Below are positions 45,301 to 55,321 of a stretch of DNA of 64,000 nt, one piece after another (the stretch's first letter is position 1; each line of letters begins with the position of its first letter). The stretch is from Volvox africanus. Lineage: Eukaryota > Chlorophyta > Chlorophyceae > Chlamydomonadales > Volvocaceae. The translations under genes and the position numbers were made by a program. Below the pieces are notes generated by a model. It made no database searches. It was not told where the DNA came from and saw only the letters and a program-made list of their open reading frames with translations. The DNA is taken from contig BSDZ01000014.1 of the NCBI GenBank assembly GCA_030268105.1, forward strand, positions 759,501 through 823,500. Direction: 5' to 3'.

Positions 45301-47537
45301 TCCTTAATGTCATCATTTCAGGAAAAAACCAAGTTCCTAAATGATCCACAACCATTACAACTATTGCTACCAGTTTCAACAAATCCTGATAATTTGACTG
45401 CTTATCCATCAGCTTTTTTCCTGAAAATTAAGTGTATTTTAAAAAAGTACAATATTAACATGTAAACCATACCGGCTATTAGTATCATATAATAAATTTA
45501 TTTGAAGAAATAATAAATTGGTAGCTATTAGTCTTTATGCATTCTAGCATATTTCTATCAATCCTGCAAAATGGAGGCATTACCCTCTTGAATATGTATC
45601 AATATAAGTTTGCGTATATACTTTGCCGATATCCTTGAAAGTACCAACATAATAAACATCCTGTGATCCAAGGTAACCAGGATGCTCTGTCTCTATTTCT
45701 CCAGGGGCTTCTTTTTCAGCTTTACGTTTCTCTAAAACTTTCAATTCCCTACTACCACCACACCGCTTAGTAGCTGCGCTTAAGTTATCTGTACGATGTT
45801 CGGGCAATACCCCACCTAATTCCCAACAGGAGTTTCGCACTTAGCAAAATTGCATGTCAGCCAATAGCCATCTGATATTGTGCTGGATTGATGTTTTTAT
45901 AATTTCCCAAGTTTGTTGATATAAAGTAATTTTTTCATTTATCCTCCTTTTGTTCAAATCCTCCTTTTATCAAATACAAATATTAGGTGATGGTAGGTTA
46001 AGACAGGAGAGGATGTGCTGCCGGTAAGTTTTAGGCATGGTTATGCCTTAACAGGGCACGCGGTACAGGGAGCTGATGTTGATAGGTTTTTCTATAGCGT
46101 TGATAAGCATAGCGGCTATGAAGCATTTAATGTTGGGGTATCGCGGCATAGGGAGGAGTGTTTTATATATCTAGATAAAGAGAGTTTAGAGAATGAGGTA
46201 TACAAGACTCGGGATTTAGATGTGAGCCGGGCGAGAGAGGAGTTTAGTGCTTATGCTTATAAGTATCAGGATACAGGAAATAAATGGGAGAAGGAAGATG
46301 TTCCGCTGTGGAAGGTAGGGCTTCGGTTGCTAGTTGCCAGGAGAGCGGATTTAAATTTTGCAAGCGATTACGGCCCTTACCAGAGGGTTAATAGGAGGAT
46401 AGAGGCCTATTATTTATTTGGTATCATATATAAATAATATTTTTTTTATACTTTCGCTTAGTAATTGTCTTGTCACTTTGCTGTTTCCAAAATGCTTTTG
46501 GAATAACATCTATTGAACTTCCTATCGACTGTAAACTTGGAGAAAATTGCTGAATCGCAAACTTGCCGAGACATTTTTACCAAGGGAAAGAACTAGACTA
46601 TAAATGCGGGTTCAAAACTTCCTCTGGTCACAAAGGTACTGATTTTATTCTGGAAAGTATGGAACAAATGAAACAGGGAAATAATGTGAAGACGAACATC
46701 AACGCCAGATGCCATGATACACATCATTGTCGAAAGGTTTCGTAATCCCGTACATAGCGTAAGAGGCATGGCATGTCCTTTGTCGTAAAACAAATCTTTG
46801 GCCCGCGTTTACCCCATATTCCATTTTTCAAAGGATTACATTGAAAGGATTTTTTTTATCAACAACCTGACCAAAATATGTTGTAAAAAAGTATATGGAT
46901 GACAAGTAGCAGTACGAGCTCACAAACCTGGCTTGCAGGCAAGTTCCTCCTTTTGGGTGGCCTTCACCTTTTCATACCTTGCATGTTGGGCATTGTAATC
47001 CGTTGCGTATCTACAAAGTACATGGGATGCACCGAATAAAACTGCTTACTTTTTATACTGTGCATGCTTCATTCTATTGTTGTCTGTCCCCACTGAAAGT
47101 AAGCTAATGATATGGATGGCATGTATGATGACCACAAACAAGATAATCACTAGAAGCATAACAGTAGGAAAATAAACATGTACGTACTTTTTCCATTTCT
47201 TCTTGAAGCAGTCGACCGTAACTCTTGGCTGTAAGTCAGCCACTTGTGCAAAGCCAGCAGCAAAGCACTTATCCCAAACGGGCTGCAGATGCGGCACACG
47301 TTGAATATCCTTCGCAATGAGGACCCGTGGATTCTTCAGGCTGCTGTCGAGGTTGTACGGCACGTTGTCGCGGACGGCTTTGTTGATGGCGGCCTGCTCA
47401 TGTGACCTGTTCCGCTTTGATGGCTCACCACGATCATGATCCTTTCGTATACTGATTCTGCTTACTTCAGGGGATACCAATTGAACAGATGGCTGTTTTA
47501 GGGATATATGGATAGTTTCTTCTGAGCCTGGTTCCAA
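42325..47537 (-). CDS. CACTA-borne multi-exon gene, possible Myb/SANT-like DNA-binding protein
   Basis: Exon 1 is 47188-47537 (starts MEPGSEETIHISL), exon 2 is 46928-47010 and exon 3 is 43834-44138. Phases join exactly across exons 1-3, giving ...DCFKKKWKKYATDYN..., then KPDEFEKKPWKKLWNKESW and 246 codons. The Trp spacing and basic helices resemble a Myb/SANT or trihelix domain, but I do not recognise a named family. Further small exons follow (about 43567-43628, 43467-43545, 43175-43255, 42917-42998, 42763-42827, 42601-42678), coding for a basic, Ser/Lys-rich tail. The last exon (42325-42438) is acidic and ends EDSEIEDD-TAG. Position inside the transposon suggests it could bind the subterminal repeats. 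Intron 2 (44139-46927) holds the bacterial block. Confidence 0.6.
44151..44612 (-). pseudogene. traG: TraG-like conjugation protein, internal fragment (bacterial)
   Basis: In F-type systems TraG acts in mating-pair stabilisation. The fragment includes YSQVGHSADRIAAIAGSMQ, AVAGSAGGLMHLSGQIMS and HVKGRININNVAIDTMQR, which are the typical periplasmic-to-membrane region of TraG_N proteins. Both ends are truncated: the frame enters from AT-rich DNA at 44612 and ends against the host intron/exon border near 44145. Confidence 0.75.
44677..44928 (+). pseudogene. IS transposase N-terminal fragment (bacterial)
   Basis: This is an 83-residue frame starting MARSKCNKGLYKSFL with LSHDSASRWLNSQNF and LLVGDG. 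It resembles the N-terminal part of IS4/IS701-like DDE transposases common in Rickettsiales. It ends before the first catalytic Asp would be completed. A 23-bp stretch at its 3' end (44890-44914 area) is repeated at about 45984-46008. Confidence 0.55.
44942..45409 (-). CDS. traX: TraX family membrane protein (bacterial; likely 3' truncated)
   Basis: TraX proteins are multi-pass membrane proteins of conjugative plasmids, some of which N-acetylate pilin. The 155-residue protein starts MDKQSNYQDLLKLVAI and has the TraX signature VVDHLGTWFFPE with RMIGRYAMPIFGFFVGYN, then several hydrophobic helices. The family is usually about 220-250 residues, so the C-terminus is probably missing. The frame itself has no breaks. 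Confidence 0.8.
   Translation of the reverse strand: MDKQSNYQDLLKLVAIVVMVVDHLGTWFFPEMMTLRMIGRYAMPIFGFFVGYNFKNSVNFHILCYGVILYLISTIFIIETFFSANILISLFLGQLYLLFFQEQLRNLTKGWLHFIILVILSPFTSYLFDYGSLVIGIIVIGYMVKVKSIDLKINI
45580..45840 (-). pseudogene. fused remnants of two IS transposases (bacterial)
   Basis: The N-terminal part (CWELGGVLPEHRTDNLSAAT) matches the IS21 IstA-type integrase, and the C-terminal part (EHPGYLGSQDVYYVGTFKDI, then YIDTYSR) matches an IS481/IS3-type rve integrase around its first catalytic Asp. The two are joined in one frame, indicating recombination between IS copies. Confidence 0.6.
46006..46437 (+). pseudogene. traA: TraA/TraI-type conjugative relaxase-helicase, C-terminal fragment (bacterial)
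   Basis: The protein contains the RecD-like helicase motif region GYALTGHAVQGADVDRFFYS and SVDKHSGYEAFNVGVSRHRE, ending ECFIYLDK, followed by a short C-terminal tail. The full protein nicks and unwinds DNA for conjugative transfer and is over 1000 residues. Only about the last 140 are present. Its 5' edge abuts the repeated tail of the IS fragment (GGTGATGGTAGG). Confidence 0.78.
46427..46570 (-). pseudogene. C-terminus of an unidentified bacterial protein, convergent with traA
   Basis: A minus-strand frame reads ...GKFAIQQFSPSLQSIGSS and KAFWKQQSDKTITKRKYKKN to a TGA near 46427. The composition is Lys/Ile-rich like the rest of the bacterial block. It marks the approximate right limit of that block. 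I do not recognise the family. Confidence 0.35.
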
Positions 47538-47550
47538 GCCTTCCCCTTAA

Positions 47551-48667
47551 AATGTGCATGACGTTTTTTTATGCGATGACAAAATAATAACCGTGCTGAA
47601 AATTGTGGCGTGAATCCGTTGAAGTATTCATTCCCGTGCAGCGATTGAACTAATCTGCCTTGCAATATGTCTGGATTCGGGAAGCATTGGGGTCATAGAG
47701 TACGTCTCACACATGGTCAATTTTCATGGTCAATTTTCACACCTACGCAAAGCTGCTATGGTGCTTGCCAGAAAAGGCTATATAATTTTGGGGGCCTGCT
47801 CGATGTGTAACTGTGGCTCTTGGTGACTTTGTTTGGGTCTCCATCTGGCAACATTGTTGCCTGGCTACTGTGTAAGGTTTGCTGTTGCCAACTTTCCGCG
47901 ATCCTTACCCACGCTTGCTAACTCCGGCAGCTTGCTGCTCAATAATTAGAAACCCTTCCATAACTAGAAAGGTAGCCATGAACAGACATGTGTGGCACTT
48001 AAGAGTTTTATGTTACAAAGTAAGCCACATGTACAGGTTCTAAATCCATATAATGGTAGCGATTTAGCGATGTTAATAAGTGTTCACCAGAGCAATCTCT
48101 TGTACAACGACTAGTATTCATAGCGCTATCCTAAATTAACTTTGAAGATATTTTATGCACAAAGTCTCCAATGCTACTGCACAATAAGAGCAAGTAAGCA
48201 AACTAAATAAATCCGGCGAACCCGTGCTCCGAACATTATTATGCGCTATCTACATAAACTTTGTGTAAACTGCGTTACAGTGCGTTACGTGCGTATGGTA
48301 ACACACTGTACGCAAGGTATACGCAAGCTGTTTGCGTAAAGTTAACACGTGCGTTAGGTTTGCGATCGCGTGCGTTAGGTTTGCGTTAGGCTCGCGTTAG
48401 AACATACGCAAGCCCCCGATTTTCGAGCACCACGAAACGTAATAAAAATTGCAGGGAACTTTTATACTCATTATAAATATTGTTTTCATTTAAACAAACT
48501 TGAAAACGACGCACTATAACAGACGTTCTGTCAAGTTTTCTATTTCTTTGTGTTAGGCTCGCGTTAGGCTAACGCAATCTCTAACGCACAAAACGCAGCC
48601 TTACGCACACATACGCGCCCTAATGCAGCCTAACGCGAGCCTAACGCACGAATCTCTTGTTATAGTG
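47551..48667. repeat. 1.1-kb right arm of the CACTA element
   Basis: This arm is shared, in inverted orientation, with 57364-58497. Its outer 430 bp (48240-48667) are a dense array of GCGTTAG/CTAACGC motifs. The inner part is non-repetitive AT-rich sequence lying upstream of exon 1 of the element's gene, so it may contain its promoter. Confidence 0.88.
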
Positions 48668-50253
48668 GATGGAACTGCTGATCAACGGGGTTTACTGTTG
48701 CCTCAAATGCAAGACTGTGCCGATGGTAATGAGGTGAAGAGGTTTACTATCACAGCACCGAAATTATTTATCTTGCATGATATGAATGTTGGACGTGACA
48801 TTGTGAATGCAACTCGTTCCTATCTACGTGATATTTGGAAGTACCTGCAGTTGGTCCGTGGCGGTGAACATGATGAGGTGAGGTGTCTCTTTGTTGGGAA
48901 TACCCTCGAGGGTATAGCAAAGACATGGTATGATCAAGGGATCATTGCATGGGAAAACTTCACGTTTGATGAGTTGACTGTCACCCTGCTTGCACACTTT
49001 ACCCCAGAAGCTCAGTCACGTGATATTGAGGCACACTGTATGTTAGCCTTTGGCTCATTTTTCATGTTTCTGAATGAAACTGTAACTGCCTACTAATCAC
49101 ATTTTGAGGCTCTTGTGATGCCAATTGTCCTAAGAGCTGAGATGCATATTCCAGCTAGACAGAATGCTTTGAGATTTGTGCCTCATGTGACTGCCATGCA
49201 AGCGCAGGACTCATGACTGACAAAAGGGGAGTGTACACAATCCAAGCTTGTGCGTCGGAAGGAGATCACTCTCTGTTGGAGATGTGCGGTGGGTTATCTC
49301 ATGATGGATTGCCATTGTTGCCACCTTTGGCCCCACGGTCAAAGTAGGGGAATGCCTGGATTGATGCGGAGTTGACTCCATCCGGGACAGCTGAACAAAT
49401 GCATGGTCGGTGGTCATTCGTATGTCCAACTGTGAAGCATCGTTGCTTTTAGTCCTTGAGAACGTATCGTTTGTTCATCCCCTCATCTCAAAGTGAGCCG
49501 TTCGAACAGCTGGTCAGGTACATGAGATGTAGACATCAATGTCTGGACACTCCCACATGTTTGTTGCTACCATTTCACAGCCAGCGTAGGGCTACCCCTT
49601 TGTTAAACAGTATGCAACGTGTCCTCCGATTAAGTCAGGCACTGTATTGATTGATGATGTGAATGTGGCGGGATCCACAGTTCTGTTGCCGGAATTGTCC
49701 TATGCCTTTGATGTCTGGTATGAAGCTCCTGTAGCGGGTTTTGTTAATTTTGAGCCCGCCCTGGAATCACTTTTGTTATCTGTGGAGTCAACTCTGACAG
49801 GTTATTGTGTTTCCATTATTGAAGTCGGCCTCACTGGTCGAATGATGAAGGCACTTGAGGATACTAGTGCCAGTGACGACTTCATCTCAGCAAAGGAGGT
49901 GAATGTGTTGGGGTCGACCCCACAGTCGTCTGATTGTGACAGGTTACCCTCGTTGATGAGGGTAAGCATCCCATCGTGGGCAGGATCACCCTTAGTCGAC
50001 GAAGGACCCTCTGTGTGTTAGGGCCCAATGAGTGCAACAAAGTCTCTCGGAGACAGCACTACATGGACATTGGATGCCGTGACATAACGACAGTACCGCG
50101 CGCGCATCGATATGAAGTCCAGCACAATTGGCCATTGTGCAAAAGGGAACCTATCGCCTAAGGTACCATGTCTGTCGTACCAAGATGTCACACCAGAGGA
50201 GGGCGGAACTGTTGCGGAGCCTATGGTTAATTTCGCTTGAGCGGCGTTAGGGT
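48668..50253 (+). pseudogene. gypsy gag-protease region, 3' part (degenerate)
   Basis: This continues the gag interrupted at 41274. The frame to 49098 holds a retrotransposon Gag domain (GNTLEGIAKTWYDQGIIAWE, LTVTLLAHF). Stops follow at 49096 and about 49216. A zinc-knuckle relic (CWRCAVGYLMMDC) and a long frame at 49647-50021 precede a segment (about 49900-50253) that is the reverse complement of 53940-54300. The homology ends abruptly at GCGGCGTT, where the inverted gypsy LTR begins. Confidence 0.7.
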
Positions 50254-50833
50254 TTAGGGTTTAAATGCATAAAATGTATATATATCCGAATTAGATTATG
50301 TTAAGTACACGAGTACTTTAGTCCAAAGTAGTGTCGAGCCGACTTCGGTCTCTAGGCGGCCGTCCTCACACCTATCACGTGGTGATACCGATGTGCAGTA
50401 CAGGTCTCACTGGATTCCGATCTCAAGTGTGAGTACCTTCGTAGTACAGTTCAAAATATCGTGTCATCCATGATATTACTGAATGCAATGCATGCAATAT
50501 GCAAAGGACCGAATATCGATATTCGGGTGCCGACCCAACCATCACGATCGTTGCCTTCTCGCATACGCGTATGGTTTATGACGTAAATGAGGTAATAATA
50601 TTTAAAGTATTATTACGTGATATAAAATACCAATGGATAGATCGCGCATTAATTATCAGCCTCGAGTCAAACATGTTGACCGACAGCGTGATGTCGTAGA
50701 TGATAATGCGAGATGCCTGATTAGCTAGATATACTCAAGTAGATCATGCTAATATGATTGTATGATGCTTCATAATGTTCGAATGCATTGCGGCCTATTT
50801 TGGTGCAACCGGTGATCGAACCGGCGTACAACA
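50254..50833 (-). repeat. gypsy-family LTR copy C (3' LTR of the minus-strand gypsy)
   Basis: On the minus strand this begins TGTTGTACGCCGG right after the pol C-terminus and ends in a short CCCTAAACCCTAAC run. It contains the conserved palindrome at 50509-50526. Its far end differs from copies B and D, so it is truncated or a variant. Confidence 0.8.
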
Positions 50834-50834
50834 A

Positions 50835-52334
50835 CTATCCCCCCTCCCGTACGCAGCGTCCTCGCTGCATCGGACAGCATCGACTGCAGAGATCATTGGG
50901 TCTGCGTGGCACGTAGGCGAGTTCCTTCAATAAAGGCTTCATTTCCGGCGAGAAGTTACGCATCGGCTCCCACGAATTATGCTCGCTAGAATAGCCAGTC
51001 CACTTGACCAGATATTCGTGCACCTTCCGCTTTCGTCGTTGTCGACCTATACGACGAACCCGATAATCCAATATTCGCTCCACATCATGCACTTTTTGCT
51101 TGCCTGCGATCCAGGTCTCGGGACTGGGATCCATTACTGCAGGGGCATCAGGGTTGTTTGTAACGGGCTCCATGCCGCGATAAGGACGGATGAGGGATAT
51201 ATGAAATGTGTGATGGATATTCATGTCAGAGGGTAGGGATAGTTCCACAGCTACGTTCCCTGCCATGCGAACAACGGGATATGGCCCAATCCAGCGAAGT
51301 AACAATTTACGGGAACCGTCGGCGAGCGAACGCAGGTTCTTAGTGCTCAATAGTACCATTTGTCCCACCAAAAATGTTACGTCTTGTTTGGATTTATTAT
51401 AATAGTCCGTCGTCCGTTGTTGTGCCGCGTCCAAGCATGCCTTCGCATCTGTCATGCGGGATAGAAACGACTTGGCAAAGGTTTTAGCTGCTGGGATATT
51501 TATCTCCAACTCTCGCCACACGGTAAGCGCAGGATGGAATCCATAATTCAGAAAGAAAGGGCTTTGACCTGTAGAGCGGTTAACAGCGTTGTAAAGCGTG
51601 AATTCTGCCGAAGTCAGAAATGTATCCCAAACAGAGGGTGTGCGTCCCGCGAAATTCCTCAACATATCGCCCAGCGTGCGATTTGTGCGTTCGGTTTGCC
51701 CATCGGATTGTGGATGATATGCTGTGCTCAAATGAATGCGCATGCCGACGAGTTGACATAGCGCTTCCCAAAACTTAGACGTGAATTGACTGTGATTGGA
51801 TATCACATTTTTAGGAACGCCATGCAATCGAATCACGTTATCGAAAAATAATCGTGCTGTTTGCTCAGTGGTGCAAGACGAGGTGCAGGGGGCTAAGTGA
51901 ACCATCTTGGTCAAATGATCGACCATAACGAACACCGAGTCGTATCCCCCCTCAATTTTGGGCAGCGCGACTACGAAGTCCATAGAAACACTTTCCCAAG
52001 GGGCATATGGTATAGGTAAAGGTTGTAGTAAACCCTGGCCCTTACCGGATAGTGCTTTATTGCACTGACATAAACTGCACCTTTGCATGAAGTTTTCCGC
52101 ATCCTTCACCACACACGGCCACCAGAACGAGCGTCGTACGAGCTCTGCCAGACGTGTACTTCCAGGATGTCCTGCTAACGGGTCCTCGTGGAACCGTGCA
52201 AGAATATCGTAGCGCAAAGCGTCGTCGTTGGGCATGACGATTTGTGTGGTCGAACCATCTTTCCGCAGCCACAAATCGTTGCGCTTGTGCAAATGTTCCA
52301 CATTACTTGGTGAAGCAAACCATGGATCGGCCTA
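50835..52334 (-). pseudogene. gypsy integrase with chromodomain
   Basis: This has the HHCC zinc-binding region (H at FHEDPLAGHPG, cysteines in RCSLCQC), then the integrase core with first Asp in SMDFVVALPK and Glu in HPQSDGQTERTNRTLGDM. The second catalytic Asp position, normally SDRD, reads VISNHSQFTS, so the Asp is replaced by Asn. The C-terminus carries a chromodomain (DVERILDYRVRR, YLVKWTGYSSEHNSWEP), which targets chromoviruses to modified histones. It is in frame with the RNase H region upstream, separated by a TAG at 52332-52334. Confidence 0.9.
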
Positions 52335-53654
52335 ATATGCCATCTTGAGTTGTTGCGCGAGATCCGCTGCTATCGGCACCTCCTGACTGCGTGAACGAGT
52401 AACCGGTGCTGCCAGAATCGCAGCATGCAATGATGGATGTCGACTGAGGGCGTCAGCAATATTAATTCTGCCGGCAATATACTCCCACGTGTAGTCAAAA
52501 CGAGATAGATATTCCATCCACCGGGCTTGTCGTCGGTTAAGCGTGGGGACACTCTGCAAGAATGTCAGCGGTTTGTGGTCAGTCTTCAGCGTAAAAGGGC
52601 GGCCTTCGAGGTAACAGCGCCACTCCTACAGAGCATGTAGAGCTGCCAACAGCTCCTGCTCTCCGGTCGTGTATCGGGTCTCCGCACCCGAGAACTTCTT
52701 ACTCGTGAAGGCGATTGGTCGTCCTTCCTGTAACAATACAGCGCCGCTTCCATGCAAGGAAGCATCCGATACAACTTCAACATGGAATGGCAACGAGTAA
52801 TCAGGAAAAGAAAGGGTAACGTCATCGGCGACGATTTGCTCGAGCTCTTCGAATGCCCGCTGACACGCGGATGTCCAGGCTTCAAGGGAAGCGAAACCTC
52901 CTTTCTTCGTCAAATTCGTAAGCGGGGCCGTAATAATGGAGTATTTATTGATAAGCTTACGGAAGTAGTTGGTCAAACCCAAGAACTGGTGTAGTTCGGT
53001 GAGGTTCTGCGGCGCGGGCCACTCGCGAACCACAGCTACTTTCCGTGGGTCCATCCTTATTCCAGTGGCCAACACGATGTGGCCCAAATACTCCACCTGA
53101 GGCTGCGCCCAAAGACACTTGGCGCGTTTAGCAAACAATTGCTCCCACTTCATCACCTCAAGCACGAGCTCGAGATGCTTCAGGTGCTCCTCGCGCATCT
53201 TGGAATATATTGAAATATCATCCAAATAACAAACGACGAACCTGTCGATATACGGTCTGAACATGCGGTCCATCACTGCTTGAAATGTGGCAGGTGCATT
53301 AATAAGTCCAAACGACAAGACCGTGTACTCGAAGTGACCAAAGGGGGCCCGAAAAGCGGTTTTCGGAATATCAGAGGCAGCAATGCGTATCTGATTATAC
53401 CCTTGTTGAAGGTCAATCGAGGAAAAATAAGCTGAGCCCTTCAGCTTATCGAGCAGGTCATCGACGCGCGGCAAAGGGTAGCGATTTTTAATCGTGGTTG
53501 CATTCAAGCCCCGATAATTAATGTACATGCGCAACGTCCCATCCTTCTTACCGACAAACAATATTGGCGCAGAATATGGCGATGTGCTGGGCCGAATCAT
53601 ACCCTTTGCGAGCAGATCCCCCACTTGCCGCTTCATCCGCTCAATTTTGGCAGT
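52335..53654 (-). pseudogene. gypsy reverse transcriptase and RNase H
   Basis: RT motifs include YSAPILFVGKKDGTLRM, SSIDLQQGYNQI, FGLINAPATFQ and the catalytic VVCYLDDISIYS. The RNase H follows with VVSDASLHGSGAVL and ETRYTTGEQELLA, then after an in-frame TAG at 52626-52628 EWRCYLEGRPFTLKTDHKPL and GRINIADALSRHP. The whole of pol is one frame interrupted only by three TAG codons (53655, 52626, 52332). Confidence 0.9.
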
Positions 53655-54574
53655 CTAACCTGTATATAGGTTGTGAAACGGGTTGTGCTCGAACACAAAG
53701 GGGATCATATAGTCAGCAGGTAACATAGGTGGGAGCCCCAGGATGACATATGCATCAGTATAATTTGACAATAAGGGGGCTGCGACCTCAGGATCTTTCA
53801 CAAGAGACTGCACGGTGGTAGGAACCAATTGCACCCAAGGCCTCGCAAGCAATTCATGGATGCCTTCCCTTATCACTTGATAAGCTGCTCTTACATCCTT
53901 CAAGCTTGGGTTCTTTATTTCAACGGACGAACGCCGCTAACAAAATTAACCGCAGGCTCCGCACAGTTCCGCCCTCCTCTGGTGTGACATCTTAGTACGA
54001 CAGATAAGGTACCTTAGGCGATAGGTTCCCTTTTGCACAATGGCCAATTGTGCTGGATTCCATATCGATGCGTGCGCGGTACTGTCGTTATGTCGCGGCA
54101 CCCAATGTCCATGTAGTGCTGTCTCCGAGAGACCTTGTTGCACTCATTGGGCCCTAACACACAGAGGGTCCTTCATCGACTAAGGGTAATCCTGCCCACG
54201 ATGGGATGCTTACCCTCATCAACGAGGGTAACCTGAACACTTAGACGACTATGGGGTCAACCCCATCATGCTTATCACTTCTTTAAGATAAGGTCGTCAA
54301 TAACACCTGTAGCACACAGGTGTCCCAAAATTTCGGTCAACAAAATCGATTTCGTTGCCATCCAAAGAAGTCAAACGTGGCGTACATCCGCATCATCCCT
54401 ACGATCCATGCTAGTCAGCAGAAAAGGATCCGTTAGAGGCACATCATTATTAATCATCGAGTATACCTAGTCAAGGTAGCAAAGAGTCTCCTCATATCAA
54501 TATTGCCGGATTCAATCAAGATTTATCCAAGCCAGTGCGTAATTTGGTACTCCATGTCAGCTAACATTTCTGTG
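53655..54574 (-). pseudogene. gypsy protease/spacer region (degenerate)
   Basis: A frame at 53655-53903 leads directly into the RT (VFEHNPFHNLYTG before TAG). Further upstream the sequence matches the reverse complement of 49900-50253 but has frame breaks. I could not place an intact DSG/DTG protease active site. Confidence 0.5.
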
Positions 54575-55321
54575 TTAGCGGGGGCTGGACGCCCTGACGA
54601 TATCAACGGAAATCGTGTCAGGTGTCTCGTCCGTTGAAGGTAGTCCTACAGCTAATGGGGGTAAAAGCGGACAGTTCCTTGTAAGGTGATTTGATGCGCA
54701 TCGAAGGCAGACTCCCAATTGTCGTCGCTGCGCAAACTCCGTTTGCGTACATCCCCACTTGGTAAGCCATCGATTTTGTGTTCTTGACCGCTTCGATTCT
54801 GATGCAGCTCCACGTGACTCGGCGGTATTTTGTAGCACGCCCTTCCTCTTCCGTGTACTCCAAGTCATCTGCGAATCCCTTGGAATTAGTTCCTGGGTAC
54901 CAGGAGTATGAACGTGGTTAGTCGGAGGGGTGCCACCACGGCGCATCGGAGCTGGAGGCAGAGGAATGCCAGTAGTCTCAGGTGCTGGATCAGTCTCGTT
55001 AGAGATATCTTGCGTCGTGTCAACTGGTAGCGGTGCTAAGGATGTTGGTTGTTCTTGTCCCGCTCCACGGCGAGCTTCGACGTCACGAACGATCTGAACC
55101 CATCACGTGTACGACCTCGTCCCTTCCAGTGTCAGGTCCGTGATACTCGCTCGGGCTAATTGAAGCGAGAGACCGCGTTGGAACCAATAAATGTAGTCTC
55201 CTTCTGAGAAGCCAATCATGGGTGCTGTTACTGCTTCGAAACGCAACCGGTAGTCCTCCACGGACTCGTTAGGTCGCATTCGATAAGTGCCTGCGTGTAA
55301 CTCTCGGTACATGGCAGCCAC
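54575..55321 (-). pseudogene. gypsy Gag fragments with zinc knuckle
   Basis: The 55103-55321 frame is a retrotransposon Gag domain (MAAMYRELHAGTYRMRPNES, then VEDYRLRFEAV). The 54575-54946 frame contains a basic linker and a CCHC-like knuckle CLRCASNHLTRNC, whose spacing is CX2CX3HX4C, one residue shorter than usual. The two are in different frames and separated by a break near 55080. Confidence 0.7.

Larger units (their letters stand above)
44145..46570. mobile_element. Rickettsiales-like DNA block (conjugation module and IS fragments)
   Basis: The block is markedly more AT-rich than its surroundings and contains intronless bacterial frames: TraG, an IS transposase N-terminus, TraX, IS remnants and the end of a TraA/TraI relaxase. 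This gene set and the relic IS density are typical of the Rickettsiales amplified genetic element. All genes are fragments. Boundaries were inferred from where the bacterial frames end, and the left one lies within about 20 bp of the exon 3 splice acceptor. Confidence 0.8.
41275..48667. mobile_element. CACTA (En/Spm-type) DNA transposon, 7.4 kb, carrying bacterial DNA
   Basis: The element begins CACTATAACAAG and ends CTTGTTATAGTG, perfect 12-bp inverted ends starting with CACTA. It is flanked by the 3-bp duplication GAT and has subterminal arrays of CTAACGC and its complement on both sides. It splits a gypsy gag ORF cleanly. I found no CACTA transposase (Transposase_21 type) in it, so it is probably non-autonomous. 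It carries one multi-exon gene on the minus strand and, inside an intron of that gene, about 2.4 kb of Rickettsiales-like DNA. Confidence 0.88.
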
